DNA of 64,000 nucleotides from Homalodisca vitripennis (Eukaryota > Arthropoda > Insecta > Hemiptera > Cicadellidae): positions 116,274,501 to 116,338,500 of the forward strand of contig NC_060215.1 in assembly GCF_021130785.1 (NCBI RefSeq). The letters are read 5' to 3'. Positions 1 through 11,680 of this stretch are shown one piece after another; position 1 is the first letter of the stretch, and the number at the start of each line of letters is the position of its first letter. The notes beneath the pieces are model-generated. The model ran no database searches. It saw only the letters and a list, made by a program, of their open reading frames with translations, and was not told the origin of the DNA. The translations under genes were made by a program, and so were the position numbers.

Positions 1-39
1 ACATGAATAACATTTGCCACTTGTTATTCATGAGGAACA

Positions 40-390
40 CCGAGTTTGATAACTGTACATGTCCCTCAATTGGATTTGGCTGAACGTTAGGTTTTATGAG
101 TAACCATGATGGTAATGAGAAAATAGTAAAATAAATAAATTTTAAAACAAACAATACACCCATGGGAGATTCGACTACAATTTAACTATCCCAACACATA
201 TTTCATTGTATAGTGACTTAGCGTCTATCATTTATTATTTAAACACTGAAATAAAACCCAATTTAATGAAAAAATCAGAGTGTCAAGATATTTCGAGAAA
301 AGTTTCATGTAGACTTTCATTTAAACTTCAATGTTTTATGATGTTTGAAGCTGTTATGTCACATGATGTGGCGTATTTACACCTTGAATG
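40..390 (+). repeat. Dispersed repeat family A, copy 1
   Basis: This stretch aligns by eye with about 45340-45720. The shared pieces occur in the same order: TTTGGCTGA(A/G)CGTTAG, GTAACCATGAT, ACTATCCCAACACATA, TATAGTG(A/T)CTTAG and ATAAAACCCAA followed by a run of A. A third, rearranged copy lies at 30850-31300. The small open frame inside it (206-391) has no protein-like features and is explained by the repeat. The class of element is not clear. The conserved piece near GAGATTCGA could be the reverse complement of a pol III B box, but this is a guess. Confidence 0.5.
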
Positions 391-1325
391 AGATATTAAA
401 AAATAGGTAGTATTGTTTTAATCGAAACTATGAGGAAATTGTACTACTATCTCTACGAGTACCTTAATGCAAGTAATAAAGTTTAAACTTGCAAAAGTTG
501 TTAGTATATTCCTAATAAGTAGGTCATACATACTATATTCAAAACCACACGCGTAGAAATTTGTGGCTTCCCCTTATATTGCAATTAATTTATCACAAGG
601 TAAATCCATTTTATTTACTGTACGTGATAATGTTTTATCGTGATAGCCATTTTTTTTACTTTACGGATAGCCAAACAGTGTTATATCATCATGTTTTACT
701 GCATATTATGTATTTAATTCCAATATAATAAAACATTAACTTGTATTGATATGTGTTGTTCTCTTTTCATTCATCACTTCGAATGTCCTAGTCTTTAAGT
801 TTGACTCTTAAGCATTTTAAGAGCACGTGTTTCTTAATGTTACTTAACTGAATATATTATTAGATTCAAGAATGTCCTTCTCCTTCTTAGCTAATTACGA
901 TAGCTTAATCGTAAATTTAGAGCTATTATAACTTTATAATGCAATTCAAAAGCATTAACGAGTCTGAATATAAGTATTTAGGCATATTTATGTACTATAT
1001 TTAGTAGGGTCATTCCTCGTTTTTTACGCACTAATAGACTTAAAATGGACCTACAACCTATCTCAGTTTTGATTTTGTTAGTTTATGAATAACCACTACG
1101 TATGTTCTGCATTGCTTTAATTTCCATACAAACTACACGTGAAAAGTGTTTTTCAAGAATATAGGATTTATCCTTACATACGAGAAAATAAAGCACAGCT
1201 TCTTCGAGTAAATCCAGGCTAACAGCCACTCTATCATTACTTTATGCCTGGCAATGTGACTGAGTAAGTGGGTATGTACCTCGTCTTGTAATTTGGAACT
1301 AACCCTCTCTTCTCTTCTGCCTTAG
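391..1325. other. AT-rich DNA, no gene seen
   Basis: I see no supported coding region, RNA gene or clear repeat here. Near 1226-1263 a short stretch between an AG and a GTAAGT reads openly in one frame, but it does not join in frame to the next candidate exon, so I do not call it. Confidence 0.5.
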
Positions 1326-1380
1326 AATCGTCTCTGTACCTGTTTCAGCTCCACGATGACGTTGCATATCGCCAAGCAAA
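1326..1380 (+). other. Possible small internal exon (weak)
   Basis: A strong pyrimidine tract ending CTTCTGCCTTAG precedes 1326, and a GTGAGA donor follows 1380. Of the three frames, one (skipping two bases) reads SSLYLFQLHDDVAYRQA without a stop. The length of 55 bases is plausible for an insect exon. No partner exon in a matching phase was found, and such signals arise by chance in AT-rich DNA, so this is only a candidate. Confidence 0.18.
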
Positions 1381-1412
1381 GTGAGATCCTACCTCGATTA
1401 ATAAGGAACAAA

Positions 1413-1657
1413 TTTAAGAAACGATTAAAGCCAGTCACTCTTTAAGCTGTATTCTACCTATCCTCGTGGGCCACTGGCCTGTGTGAGGATTTTATCAAAC
1501 AGAATAAGGGAAAGAATGAATACATTAGAAGGTTGACGGCACAGATAAAGAGTGGAAAGGTCACAGACCGTTTCAACTTCAGATTTTTTCAACTTGCGCC
1601 TTATCTAAATCCAAATCCAAAGTCTGACGTTTTAGACCATTCGGCCATCGTCTCTCC
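1413..1657 (-). mobile_element. tRNA-derived SINE, copy 1 (reverse orientation)
   Basis: Read on the minus strand, this copy starts near GGAGAGACGATGGCC and carries an A-box-like TGGCCGAATGG, a decayed B-box region, and a body ending in CTTATTCTGTTTGATAA, CACAGGCCAGTGGCCCA and a short A/T-rich tail. It matches the better-preserved copy at 53914-54161 nearly end to end. The head resembles a leucine- or serine-type tRNA in its TGGCCGAG segment. The copy is degenerate and presumably old. Confidence 0.72.
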
Positions 1658-2096
1658 TTTAGGAAGACATACCATTCAAGGGTTTGGCATGCAGTTGACA
1701 ACTACCTCCCTGCTAATCGCCATAGATTTCCAATCACCACCAATATTGTCTTCATCACAAAACATCTATACTGTAGGACTTCCACTCAGCATCTGCCGTA
1801 ACTACAGAAGAAAAACTCATTGTTAATAGTGTTTTAGTATATTTGTAAACTACGGTGTGTGTATGACTTAAATGTGTTTTAATGAACAAGTGCTACAAAA
1901 TTATGGACCTCTTTATACTCAATTCCTATGTTGAAGAATCCCAGTAAGGTCGTGGTCTAGTAGGGTTCTTGAATTCTTATAATACTCTTCTAAAACAGTA
2001 AATTAAAGTGCTGATGGTTAATGTGCCAATAAAGCGCTGTTATTGCCAAGGAATGAAGCAAGTTGCTTACACTAGCATTGCAGCTCGACTGCGGTT

Positions 2097-2136
2097 TGTA
2101 AACACCGGTTTTGTAAACCCAATGTAAACACCGGTG
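2097..2136. repeat. Two 26-bp spaced TGTAAACACCGGT motifs
   Basis: TGTAAACACCGGT occurs at 2097-2109 and again at 2123-2135, with a partial TTGTAAACCC between them. The TGTAAACA core is the classic forkhead-factor binding consensus, but here it may simply be a short tandem duplication. No gene start is recognisable nearby. Confidence 0.35.
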
Positions 2137-2950
2137 CGTGTCTTGGAGGGCAATCACATTTGAAGTAAACCGTTACGACCGGTGTTGTTGAATTGTCAGA
2201 AAACGTTTATTTTGGCGATCTCAGCCGAAAGACGGGCTAGAGCCTCTCGTTGAAGGCTGGTCGTTTATAGCCTCGGTTTATTTATACTTATCCTATTTGA
2301 AAGGTGAATCGCTACTGAATCTCGGATACACTGCATTAGAAGTTATGAGAAATGTCCGTTCAGCAATAAGACGAGGTACCTCGATAGGTTTACTAACACC
2401 AAATGTATCTGCTACATGTTTATTTATCTTATACGTTATCAAGCAATAACTCTATCGATATATTGAGGTAGTTGAATCCGTTCTATTTCTACCGCTATAG
2501 GTCAGGAGTAAATTTTAGTATCGAGCAAATGTATGGATAAAAATGCGGGATACTAGTAACATTTAATAACGGAACAATTAGATACAGATCCGAGAACTAC
2601 ACACCAATTTTCACAGGTATTTCGAAATGTTCCATTGATCACTTCTCTCTTGCCTCAGTGGATAATATAAAAAATTGAAAATTGTCTTTGGAAATCAAAC
2701 TTCATCGTACCAGGTACCATTATAATACCAGACCCTTTTAGACGTTATTGGGTCCTTTCAGGTGAATGTAGGCGAGGCTGGATGATTGCACATAAATGAT
2801 TCCACAATTCGAACATAAACCTAAATTTAAACCTAATTTGCTGTCATATGCTTTTGACGTTGTCGTAAAGCAATATGTTCTCAATTATTAAATGTTTCTG
2901 ATAATACAGCCTTCATGTTACTATTACTAATAGGGCTGTCAGTCTCCCTA
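2137..2950. other. Non-coding DNA, nothing recognised
   Basis: The stretch is slightly GC-richer near 2200-2280, but no frame, splice pair or repeat could be supported. Confidence 0.4.
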
Positions 2951-2990
2951 TTCATTTCGTTCAGTCTCCCTTGAGACTGAACGAAATGAA
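2951..2990. repeat. Perfect 18-bp inverted repeat with 4-base loop
   Basis: TTCATTTCGTTCAGTCTC at 2951-2968 is followed by the loop CCTT and its exact reverse complement at 2973-2990. The stem is too short for a typical animal microRNA precursor. It could be the centre of a fold-back element, or simply a recent palindromic duplication. Confidence 0.85.
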
Positions 2991-4494
2991 ATTTTCTGAA
3001 AGTATGTTTAAAATCTTATATCTGAAGGTTAGTTACAATGGTTGACGATAAATAAGTAAATTATATACATACAAAGCTTTAAAGGTGATCTGTTAACCTT
3101 GGACTGTACCTTACTCTGTGTTTAATGTTCCCGACACGGGTCTTGTGTTCTTTCAGGAATAGACGGTTCGAGATTCAATTGGGAACGCCTTCACTTTAAA
3201 TTAAAAGGAAATCATAAAGTACGAAAACTATCCAAGTAATGGTAGAGTCAGTGAACGTCAACCACAGTGTACAGTTTCTGTGTTTACTGTGTTGTTCTTT
3301 GTTTTGACTTTCTCATGCCTCATTCATAGGGTATTATGAATTTTATGGTTTATGGCTATTTTTAGAGTTCTCTTACATTATGTTACGTGTTTATATAAAT
3401 AAGCATGAGTTTATAATGTAATTCGCGACAAAATAAATTACGGAGTGTGTCAAATGAAGCGATAGATCCTAATAAGACAAATTTCATCGAAGTAATCAGT
3501 AACTTAAGGAACGCCCAAAAATAATTCGTGTTGTGAAAGTACCGTTTTAGTTGTACATTACGTAGTCGTGAGCGACAAAAAGCTAGTTGTTCTAACACAG
3601 GACTACTTCTCTGCGTTACCCTGTTAAAAGTTCTCACAATACAGACGCACGGTGCATGAAACCATGCGTGACTAAATGGCCTGTATAATTGAATTGTTAT
3701 TGATTGAAGGCGACGGTGGGTAGTTGAAAGTGAACACAACTAAGTTTTTCTGTCGTTTATTATAAGACACGTGACCTATTAAGATGTTTTACCATGAGAT
3801 CCACTAAATCTTTAACTTGCTTTCTACTTTGTATCTTAGCATGATTTAATGTTGGCAATACTACTGCGCGGTAATTCTAAATGATATATATTTTATAATA
3901 ATATTTTGTGCTTATGGGCTTTACTAAATAAAAAATAAATATGGAATTAAAAGGATTTTATCAATGTACAGTAATGAAGGAATACCTAGATTACATCTTA
4001 TCAGACGGATTTTGGAAAACTTTTCCTTACTATGCTTAGGTAAAGCAAAACCTAGCTAATAAATAAATTTAAATCGTTGAAAGTCTAGAATTTAAGGCTT
4101 TTAAATCAAAATTAACATCATATATCAAATTTTTATATTGAATAAATATTTTATTAATGTTTACCCTATCTAAGTAAGGTCGGATGACTGAAACGCGTTT
4201 AGTAATAATTTTAATGAACATGATAATTCTCGATATCGAATTAGGAGTCACGTAACACATGTAATTAGAAAGGTTAGCTCGTTTGTAGCAATGGTTGACG
4301 GAGTCAAAGTACACATATATGTCTTGCTACGGTTGAAGCCTAGAAAAGTAACAAGACGATTTATAAAAATGCATCACTCGGTTAGAGTGTTATACTAAAA
4401 TACCCCATGTCTACAACCACATTAAAATATTTCATCCCACAGGTTAGTTGAACGGAAGTAACTGAGTAATAATCAGTCTAATTATTACAAGTAC
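2991..4494. other. AT-rich DNA, no supported gene
   Basis: A 118-codon minus-strand open frame (3383-3739) lies here, but it shows no recognisable domain, no hydrophobic signal and no convincing splice context. I see no other structure. Confidence 0.4.
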
Positions 4495-5600
4495 AACACA
4501 CCAACCTCACTACAACGCGAAGGAAATTACCTGATTGGTTATTCTCTAGTTATCAGCCCAACACACCAACCTCATATCAGTCGAAGGAAATGATCTGATT
4601 AGCGATATTCTGGTTAACATTCCAACAAACTAATTTGACTATAAAACGAAGGAAATTACCTGAATGGTGATACTCTGGATATCAGCCCAACACACCAACC
4701 TTACTATCATATGAAGGAAATTATCTGATTAGCGATATTCTGGTTAACATTCCAACAAACTAATTTGACTATTAAACGAAGGAAATTGCCTGAATGGTGA
4801 TACTCTGGATATCAGCCCAACTCACCAACCTTACTATCAGTCGAAGGAAATGATCTGATTAGCGATATTCTGGTTAACATTCCAACAAACTAATTTGACT
4901 ATAAAACGAAGGAAATTACCTGAATGGTGATACTCTGGATATCAGCCCAACACACCAACCTTACTATCATATGAAGGAAATTATCTGATTAGCGATATTC
5001 TGGTTAACATTCCAACAAACTAATTTGACTATTAAACGAAGGAAATTGCCTGAATGGTGATACTCTGGATATCAGCCCAACTCACCAACCTTACTATCAG
5101 TCGAAGGAAATGATCTGATTAGCGATATTCTGGTTAACATTCCAACAAACTAATTTGACTATTAAACGAAGGAAATTGCCTGAATGGTGATACTCTGGAT
5201 ATCAGCCCAACACACCAACCTTACTATCAGATGAAGGAAATTATCTGATTAGCGATATTCTGGTTAACATTCCAAAAACTAATTTGACTATTAAACGAAG
5301 GAAATTGCCTGAATGGTGATACTCTGGATATCAACCCAACACACCAACCTTACTATCAGATGAAGGAAATTATCTGATTAGCGATATTCTGGTTAACATT
5401 CCAACAAACTAATTTGACTATCAAACGATGGAAATCGCCTGAACGGTGATACTCTGGATACCAGCCTAACACACCACCTTACTATCAGATGAAGGAAATT
5501 ATATGAATGGCAATAGTCTGGTTATCAGTCCAACACACCATCCTGACTATCAGACGAAGCGAATTAACTGAATGGCGATACTCTGGTTATAAGTCCAACA
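4495..5600 (+). repeat. 65-bp minisatellite with 130/260-bp higher-order repeats
   Basis: About 17 tandem monomers of 65 bp are present. Two monomer types alternate: one begins AACAAACTAATTTGACTA, the other AACACACCAACC, giving a 130-bp dimer. The dimers themselves alternate, distinguished by ATAAAACG/ATTAAACG and CATATGAAGG/CAGTCGAAGG, giving a 260-bp period. The blocks 4621-4880 and 4881-5140 are identical base for base. The array decays after about 5400, where monomers carry single-base losses. Confidence 0.92.
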
Positions 5601-7774
5601 TTATCATTCGAATAAAGAAAATTATTGTACTATGTTAATCCTTGCTATAGAAATTCACTCTTATAAATGTATCTAATTTATACTTCACATGACTCACAAT
5701 TATAGGTTTCTGACGGGATTGTTCCATTGTTCATACATACTGACTCATCTTGCTGGAAGATTACAAACACGCTACTGGATGTTCCTTAATTACGTTGTAA
5801 CGGTCGAATTCTTGATAAAATGTCTTTTGGATTGTAAGATGAGATAACGAAGATAACCTGATTATTTTTGTTGTAATTAGATATAATTTACTATATATTA
5901 TATCCTTCTTTAAATATATTATAATACGCATTATATCTATTATATTAGTGTGATTATTACTTTAACTAAATAAGTTCCTTGAGACTTTAACCAAAGTTCC
6001 TGAGGTTCTTCAAAATAAGTTCGCATAGCTACTATCATCGCTGTAACTTCAATTCTTTATATAAATTAGGAACAAAAGATAAAAGATGCTGCTTGGTAAT
6101 AAGGTGTTCTTATATTCAGTTTATAAGGGACAAAATAGAAAACAATAAGGTCAACTATGTCCTGTGCAAAAACTTAATAAGTAACATGCTTTTTCAAATT
6201 TACTTTGAATTAATATAAGGAAGACGGTAACGAACCAAATTGAAATCACTGGACAAATTTTTCAAAGCTCCTGAAAAATAAATATTTGTCTCTAAAGTGT
6301 ACACTAGCGTTAAACAATCTGCCAGACCAGTTCGCTAGTAGTAGTTTTATATAAAATTAAATAGTTTTCCAGTATAGAAAACGTTTCTCCAGGTCGGTTG
6401 GTCTACTTCTCCAGCTCCAGAAAGGTTTGCGACTCCAGAGTTTCCCGGCTGGACAAATGACCCGTCACCCGTCAACTGCCCGCTCCGCTGGAGGCGATTG
6501 GACAAGGGAAATATTTCACCCAAAACAATCCAGTTCCAGCCAACCTTCCGTTCCGTTTCTTGCAATGATCGCTCCAGTTTTTTAACCAACGAACAGCGCT
6601 CAAATTTCAAAACTATTGTCCCGAAAGGTTCCAGATTATAAAATAAAAGATAAAGGTGAAACACTAGAATTACCTTGAAATATAACTTGTTAGAACAAAT
6701 ATAATTCTCAGTTACAGGAAAATTCCCAACTGTCACAATGACAAAAGATTAGAGTTCGAAAACTAAGGTATCATTGACTTCAAGTGAGAACAGGAATGAG
6801 TTTAAACAATTAAGTATATCTCAAAATGTTCATTTATGGAGTCTTACACTTTCCAAACTAATCGTACAAATGAAAGAAACTAAATTGTACAATCACAACT
6901 GTTTACTTTGATTTAAATTGATACTTTGATCGTTTTTTACGATTACAACAATTATCACGCTACAATACTAGTTGTGACTCTGGGAACTATTTCGGAGTAA
7001 CTTAAGTTGAGTGAAAATTAGAATGAATACAAATTATGATTTTGCTGCCAACTAAGGGATACTCGTTACAAATGATTACATTACCATTATATCCCTTCCA
7101 TTAGAAAGGTAGATTTCATGTGTGGCTGAAATCTCGAAATGTCTAATAAAACATCCTAATATCAATATATATTTTATTATTAAAATAAAAACCTTGCCAA
7201 ACATATATTTTCGTTTTGCTTTAAGGTGCACAACAAGTCAGATATAACCGTTAATGTTCAAAACTCTATATCCACTTTCTTGAAACTTCAATACTTACTA
7301 AACAATAGGTAATAGTAACAGTTTATTGAAATTGCTTGACAATTTGAATGAGAGGTTCTTTATTTTTGTATACTAGGTTTAATATTATTGTTGTTGTTGG
7401 TTTAACAAGGCTGCTATCTAGAACCTAAGGTTCATCGTGTGATATCATGAAACATGTAAGAATAAACATTATTGCAAATGACCTAAGAATTCTAAAACTC
7501 GCTTTTGTTTCGCTTTGCAATGCACGATAAGTATTTCTTTCTGAACTTAGGCCGCCCTTGATTTGTTTAAGAATATAAGTCGCTTAAAACTACCTTACGT
7601 TTTGGGTATTTGTTGGGAAATAGTAGAGTTGAACTTTTTCACTAATTCAAATGACCTCCAACTTAAAACATGTTGTGGTTAAGACTGGCTAACTAAGTCA
7701 TCCAAGCTATGTAAAACTACTGACCATGTCTTGTCTGAATCTAATAAAAATTACAGTATACCCATAATGATCAT
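5601..7774. other. AT-rich DNA with one GC-rich island
   Basis: The stretch is largely featureless. The exception is 6370-6620, which is markedly GC-richer and contains many CTCCAG/TTCCAG words. It is spanned by a 129-codon minus-strand frame (6347-6736) with no recognisable domain. It could be an old repeat or a promoter-proximal segment, and I cannot decide which. Confidence 0.35.
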
Positions 7775-8112
7775 GTGTTCGTGCACGATGAAAAGACTAT
7801 CTCACTCATTAAAGTAATAATCCAGGTTTACGCACCGTTCGTTTAAAAGTTCGGCAAAGTATATTATGCCATTAACGATGAGATTGTCGTGCACGATGAG
7901 AAAAATGTCTCACTGGCCACAACACTGTAATCGAGACACGAAAAGTTACAAACCACGACAATATGATGACGAACGATGAGAAGGTGCATCACTAGGTATA
8001 TTACAATAATAATCCAGTATCACGGAGCGTTTCATTATCACCTGGGCACCTATGTACGAGAAAAACCACCCACTACGACGATGTAAACATGCACGATGAG
8101 AAGATTACATCC
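7775..8112 (+). repeat. ~120-bp tandem repeat, left part
   Basis: GTGCACGATGARAA or close variants recur at about 7781, 7890, 7970 and 8090, each followed by an ATCAC/CTCAC segment and a related body. The array resumes at 9118 with TGCACGATAA, so the two parts were one array before a retrotransposon insertion. Confidence 0.7.
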
Positions 8113-9117
8113 AATAAAAAAAATCCTTTATTTACAAGCGTTCGTCAGTTACAAACCGATTTTCAGGACGACTGAAGTCAAATCTTAATTTCTAACTGCT
8201 TCTTTTACATCTTTTTAATACCACTAATGGAAAGAGACTTCAGGAAACCAGGGAGGTCATTATAATATGAAAATAAGACATTATAATAGGACAATTATTG
8301 GTCATTATAATGTCGGCCAAAAATAGGAAAATCTCAAGATCTCATCCCGATACCGTAGTCTCTCACTCAGGTACTGGGGCTCCATGAGTAGGACTCTGTG
8401 ACTCAACAACAATAACAGCTTGCAGAAGTCATGCGAAGCATGTTAACAGCATCACGACAATGTGACCCATGATCATATCGTCTCAGAGAGAACACATACC
8501 TAAGTGTTATGTTTTGGAGGTTTTCGAATTCTCTGAGCGTCGTGCATCGTGATACTGTTCCCATAGGCAGGGTGACAACAATAGAAAACTAATAATACTA
8601 AAGACTGCATGAGCTGGAGTTTTATATGCTCAGGTAACAAACCTTTAAACCGATAGAAACCCGTCAGCCTGCCAATGGCGCGCTGGATTATAAGACACGT
8701 GGTCTGCAAAAGAGAGGCAACTGTCAAAAATTACTCCGAGAGTTTTGACCTTATCACAAATTTTTGGCTCTCCCCGCCAAGAGTGACATCTAAGCCTCTC
8801 TCAGTGAGTGTCTGAATGTGGTTTTGTGGTGGTATGTGTAACACAGAACACTTCCCTATGTTTAGTTTGAGGCCATTTTCGGAGTACCAAGGCCAGAACT
8901 TTTCAAGTTCAGTTTTAATTTGGATAATAGCATCCTGAAATAAATCAGGATCATATGATAAGAGCAGTTGACAATAATAAGCGTATAAATGTGTTGTGCA
9001 GCTTTGGACACAAGTTGGAAACTCTGATGTGTACAGATTGAAAAGTATAGGCCCCAAGCAGCTTCCCTAAGGTACACCTCGCTCTCTCTTAAGAGCAGTT
9101 GATATCTCACTCTTGAT
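8113..9117 (-). pseudogene. Non-LTR retrotransposon relic (5'-truncated), family 1
   Basis: Read on the minus strand this is the second half of a LINE-type reverse transcriptase. It begins with a degenerate GVPQGS-like block ('GSCLGPILFNLYTSEFP', about 9070-9020). The catalytic box follows, where YADDCQL is expected but YAYYCQL is read, so both metal-binding aspartates are lost. Next come NGLKLNIGKC and, in another frame, TIQRAIGRLTGFYRF and LQLMQSLVLLVFY (8690-8590). Frameshifts and stops separate the pieces, so it is dead. The region 8113-8500 is presumably 3' UTR; on this strand it ends near a T/A-rich run. The element sits inside the 120-bp repeat. The copy at 62895-64000 is the same family. 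Confidence 0.85.
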
Positions 9118-9480
9118 ATCATGCACGATAAGTACAATATTCATTAGCTACAATACAACAATATCCCAGGCTCACCAAGCAGACGGTTCAATACCTGGAC
9201 CCCTACGTTCGTACAAATCACCTACCACGGTGAGTGATAATGCACGATAAATACACTATTCATTGGCCGCATGACAATAACATCATAGACTCAAGAAGCG
9301 GAAGTTTCAACACCTGGACTCCTAGGTTCGTATAAGTCACCTACCACGGTGAGTGGTCATGCACGATAAGTACACTATTCATTGGCCTCAATACCGCAAT
9401 AATCTCTCAGTGACCAGTCATTTCAATACTTAACCACCTTGGCACGGTGCATGACTCCCAGCAGAGATGTATCAGCACAT
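9118..9480 (+). repeat. ~120-bp tandem repeat, right part
   Basis: Three units begin at about 9121, 9241 and 9360 with TGCACGATAA(G/A)TACA. They share ATTCATTGGC and CACCTACCACGGTGAGT, and the spacing is 120 bp. They continue the array at 7775-8112. Confidence 0.85.
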
Positions 9481-9521
9481 TTCCGTTTCGAGGTCAGTCA
9501 CTCATAGGCTGAGTTTATATG

Positions 9522-9522
<1 letters not shown>

Positions 9523-9575
<53 letters not shown>
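9523..9575. repeat. (AT)n microsatellite
   Basis: This is an uninterrupted AT dinucleotide run of about 53 bases. It produces a spurious Ile-Tyr repeat frame. Confidence 0.98.
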
Positions 9576-9578
<3 letters not shown>

Positions 9579-10215
9579 AGGGTGTGGTATATCGATATAA
9601 TAGCATTGTATTATACAGCATTTTATACTTTTTACTTAAATGTACTACAAATATTTCCAATAGCAGTAACAGGGGGTGTATATGTGTCTATATCTGATTC
9701 TGTACTACCTTCGGATAACATTTGCAGTAATGTTTCCGTATTATATTCAAAAATTAAATATATATCTGTATATTTTCTTCAGATCAATGTCAAATAACAC
9801 ATGTTAGAGTTACCACTCAATCACTAGACTGCATTATAAAACTGAATCCACCAAGGTAAAATTAATCAATGCAATTTTAGAGTATATTCAACTTAGCAAA
9901 CAAGTCTAAGACCATTAACGAAAACATTTATCCATCCTGTTAAATTGGTTCACTTGTTTCGCGATATACATATGAGTAATAATTTCCACCATAACTTTAT
10001 GTTTTCCTTTTTCATTCAATTTCACTTCAAATTAAGCTCCCGTTTCTTACACCCAGACCTCCGGAAAGGACGTCCTACTGAAGCTTATATCTACTAGAGG
10101 GCCGGATATTTGAACTGTAAATTATTCGACCACATAGAACAAGAATAAAAATAAAAAAATTGAATAAAGACATGCAACCACTTTTGCTCAGTATTTCATT
10201 GCTGAGGAATAATAG
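9576..10215. other. AT-rich DNA, nothing recognised
   Basis: No supported feature was found. A pyrimidine-rich acceptor-like CACTTTTGCTCAG lies near 10180-10192, but the candidate frame downstream has a stop between it and the coding stretch. Confidence 0.4.
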
Positions 10216-10347
10216 AATGTCCTAATGTTTATCAATCTCCTGCATGATGGCCCGGAAAGTAATTTTGAAGATCAATCCTTGAGGAATGACCTGGGAAATA
10301 ATGCATCTGATCTTCCTGCACTGAATTATACGCCAACTCCATTCAAA
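10216..10347 (+). CDS. Candidate coding exon with perfect splice donor
   Basis: A frame opens after TAG at 10213-10215 and runs 44 codons without a stop to a perfect donor (AAA followed by GTAAGTA at 10348). From the ATG at 10225 it would read MFINLLHDGPESNFEDQ, continuing to end in LNYTPTPFK, 41 residues in phase 0. Its mix of acidic, Asn and Pro residues is more protein-like than the Ile/Lys/Asn/Phe noise of neighbouring frames. It could be a first coding exon, or an internal exon using the weak AG at 10214-10215. I recognise no domain, and no partner exon was identified. Confidence 0.33.
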
Positions 10348-11544
10348 GTAAGTACTCTCTAAGACTAGTTTTAGGAACGTTGCTTAGGAATTTTTCTGAT
10401 ATCATATTCTAGGATAAGTAGAAAACACATAAAAGATTGCAATTCGTCTTGAAAGTACAACTACACAGAAATCAGTTTCCAACTGCGAAGAAGGCAACGC
10501 TGATGGATTATAATGTTAATAAGCTGTATTAAACTTGAAACTTTTGCATGTATGGAGATATATTTATTATTTACATAAGTAAAGTTGTTTTTGTACCAAA
10601 GTATAGATGTTTTTCCAAAAAATTAATTTTGCTATTTAAAGTGTAAAATCATAGGGACTCATAAATTTTGACCTAAAATTTGTTTCTTTATTATATAATA
10701 CCATGTGGAACAAGGCCATGAATGTGGAGAATACATTTTCTAACATTTTTGTTTTCGGACCCGAATGCTGAAAACACCAATGCTGTTACAGATCCTTTCT
10801 TTGGACCCCGCTCCAAGAAAAATGGAAAATGTTTATAGAGATACAAGCTTTCAGATTTTAAAATAAAAATATGTTTATATCCTTAGCTAGTTATATCAAT
10901 ATAGCTTGAGTTGTACGAATGGATATACAATAACAATTATTCTTCGAATGCAAAATCATATTTTTTTTTCAGACTTATCCTATGCATTAGAGTGTACGAT
11001 ATTAAAAAATAATGGTATTGATTGCTAATTATAATAAACTTAACTCCATCCCAAGGATTTGTTATAAGACATTGCAAGGATCCTTAAAGAATAGACCCTT
11101 TGCCAATTACAATAAACCGAATCATACAATTTATTCTTTACACTTACTAGTCCCATAGGCTTATATGTGAAAACGCATATCAAAAAAGGAAATGTTTGAC
11201 CTATTAAAGATTAACAAATGTTAAGATATATCACGTTTTTCCAACTGTGATGTTTTTATTTCGTACAGATAAGGATGGCACATGTAAGGATAAGGAAATA
11301 ATTCGCTTATCTTTTACTATTATATTACCCCTAATAAGTTGTAACAGCAGCTATTTGAACAACAAATAACAGCAAGACTTTTAATATGTCCCTACATAAA
11401 TAGGCGTAAGATTATCAAAGTGTTACACGGACAACTCAGTGGTAAGGTTTTGAAAGGATAGATGTGTCTTCATGGATAAAAAGCTTGGCACTAATATAAG
11501 TCTAAGTTATTGCTGATAGAAACTAATAGACTTGTAAAATTCAA
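10348..11544. other. AT-rich DNA, nothing recognised
   Basis: No supported features were seen. Confidence 0.4.
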
Positions 11545-11680
11545 TATTAACTATACGGTAATGATTAATATGTAACATGATGTCCCAACAATCCCTCATC
11601 ACCTTAACTTTTTAATTGCTGAGAATTTTCAAATCCCATTTGGGAATATGCAATAACATACCCTGAAAACGTTTTTGTTG
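11545..11680 (+). repeat. Dispersed repeat family D, copy 1
   Basis: It matches 14600-14745. Both contain CACCTTAACTTTTTAAT, then TTGAGAATTTT or CTGAGAATTTT, then AATATG(C/T)AATAAC and (G/A)TACCCTG. They are preceded by related ATTCAATA...TATAC sequence. The element class is unknown. Confidence 0.5.

Noticed and set aside
1226..1263. Small exon before GTAAGT, upstream of 1326
   Set aside because: Its only open frame runs into a stop when joined to the 1326 candidate, so the two do not support each other.
2068..2170. Minus-strand exon ending at GTAAGC
   Set aside because: The open stretch is a translation of the tandem ACCGGTGTTTAC words, and there is no acceptor upstream.
3383..3739. 118-codon minus-strand frame
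   Set aside because: No domain, signal peptide or splice support, and no repeat relationship; it may be chance, so it was not listed as a gene.
9519..9797. 92-codon plus-strand frame
   Set aside because: The first part is Ile-Tyr translation of the (AT)n tract, and the rest has no features.
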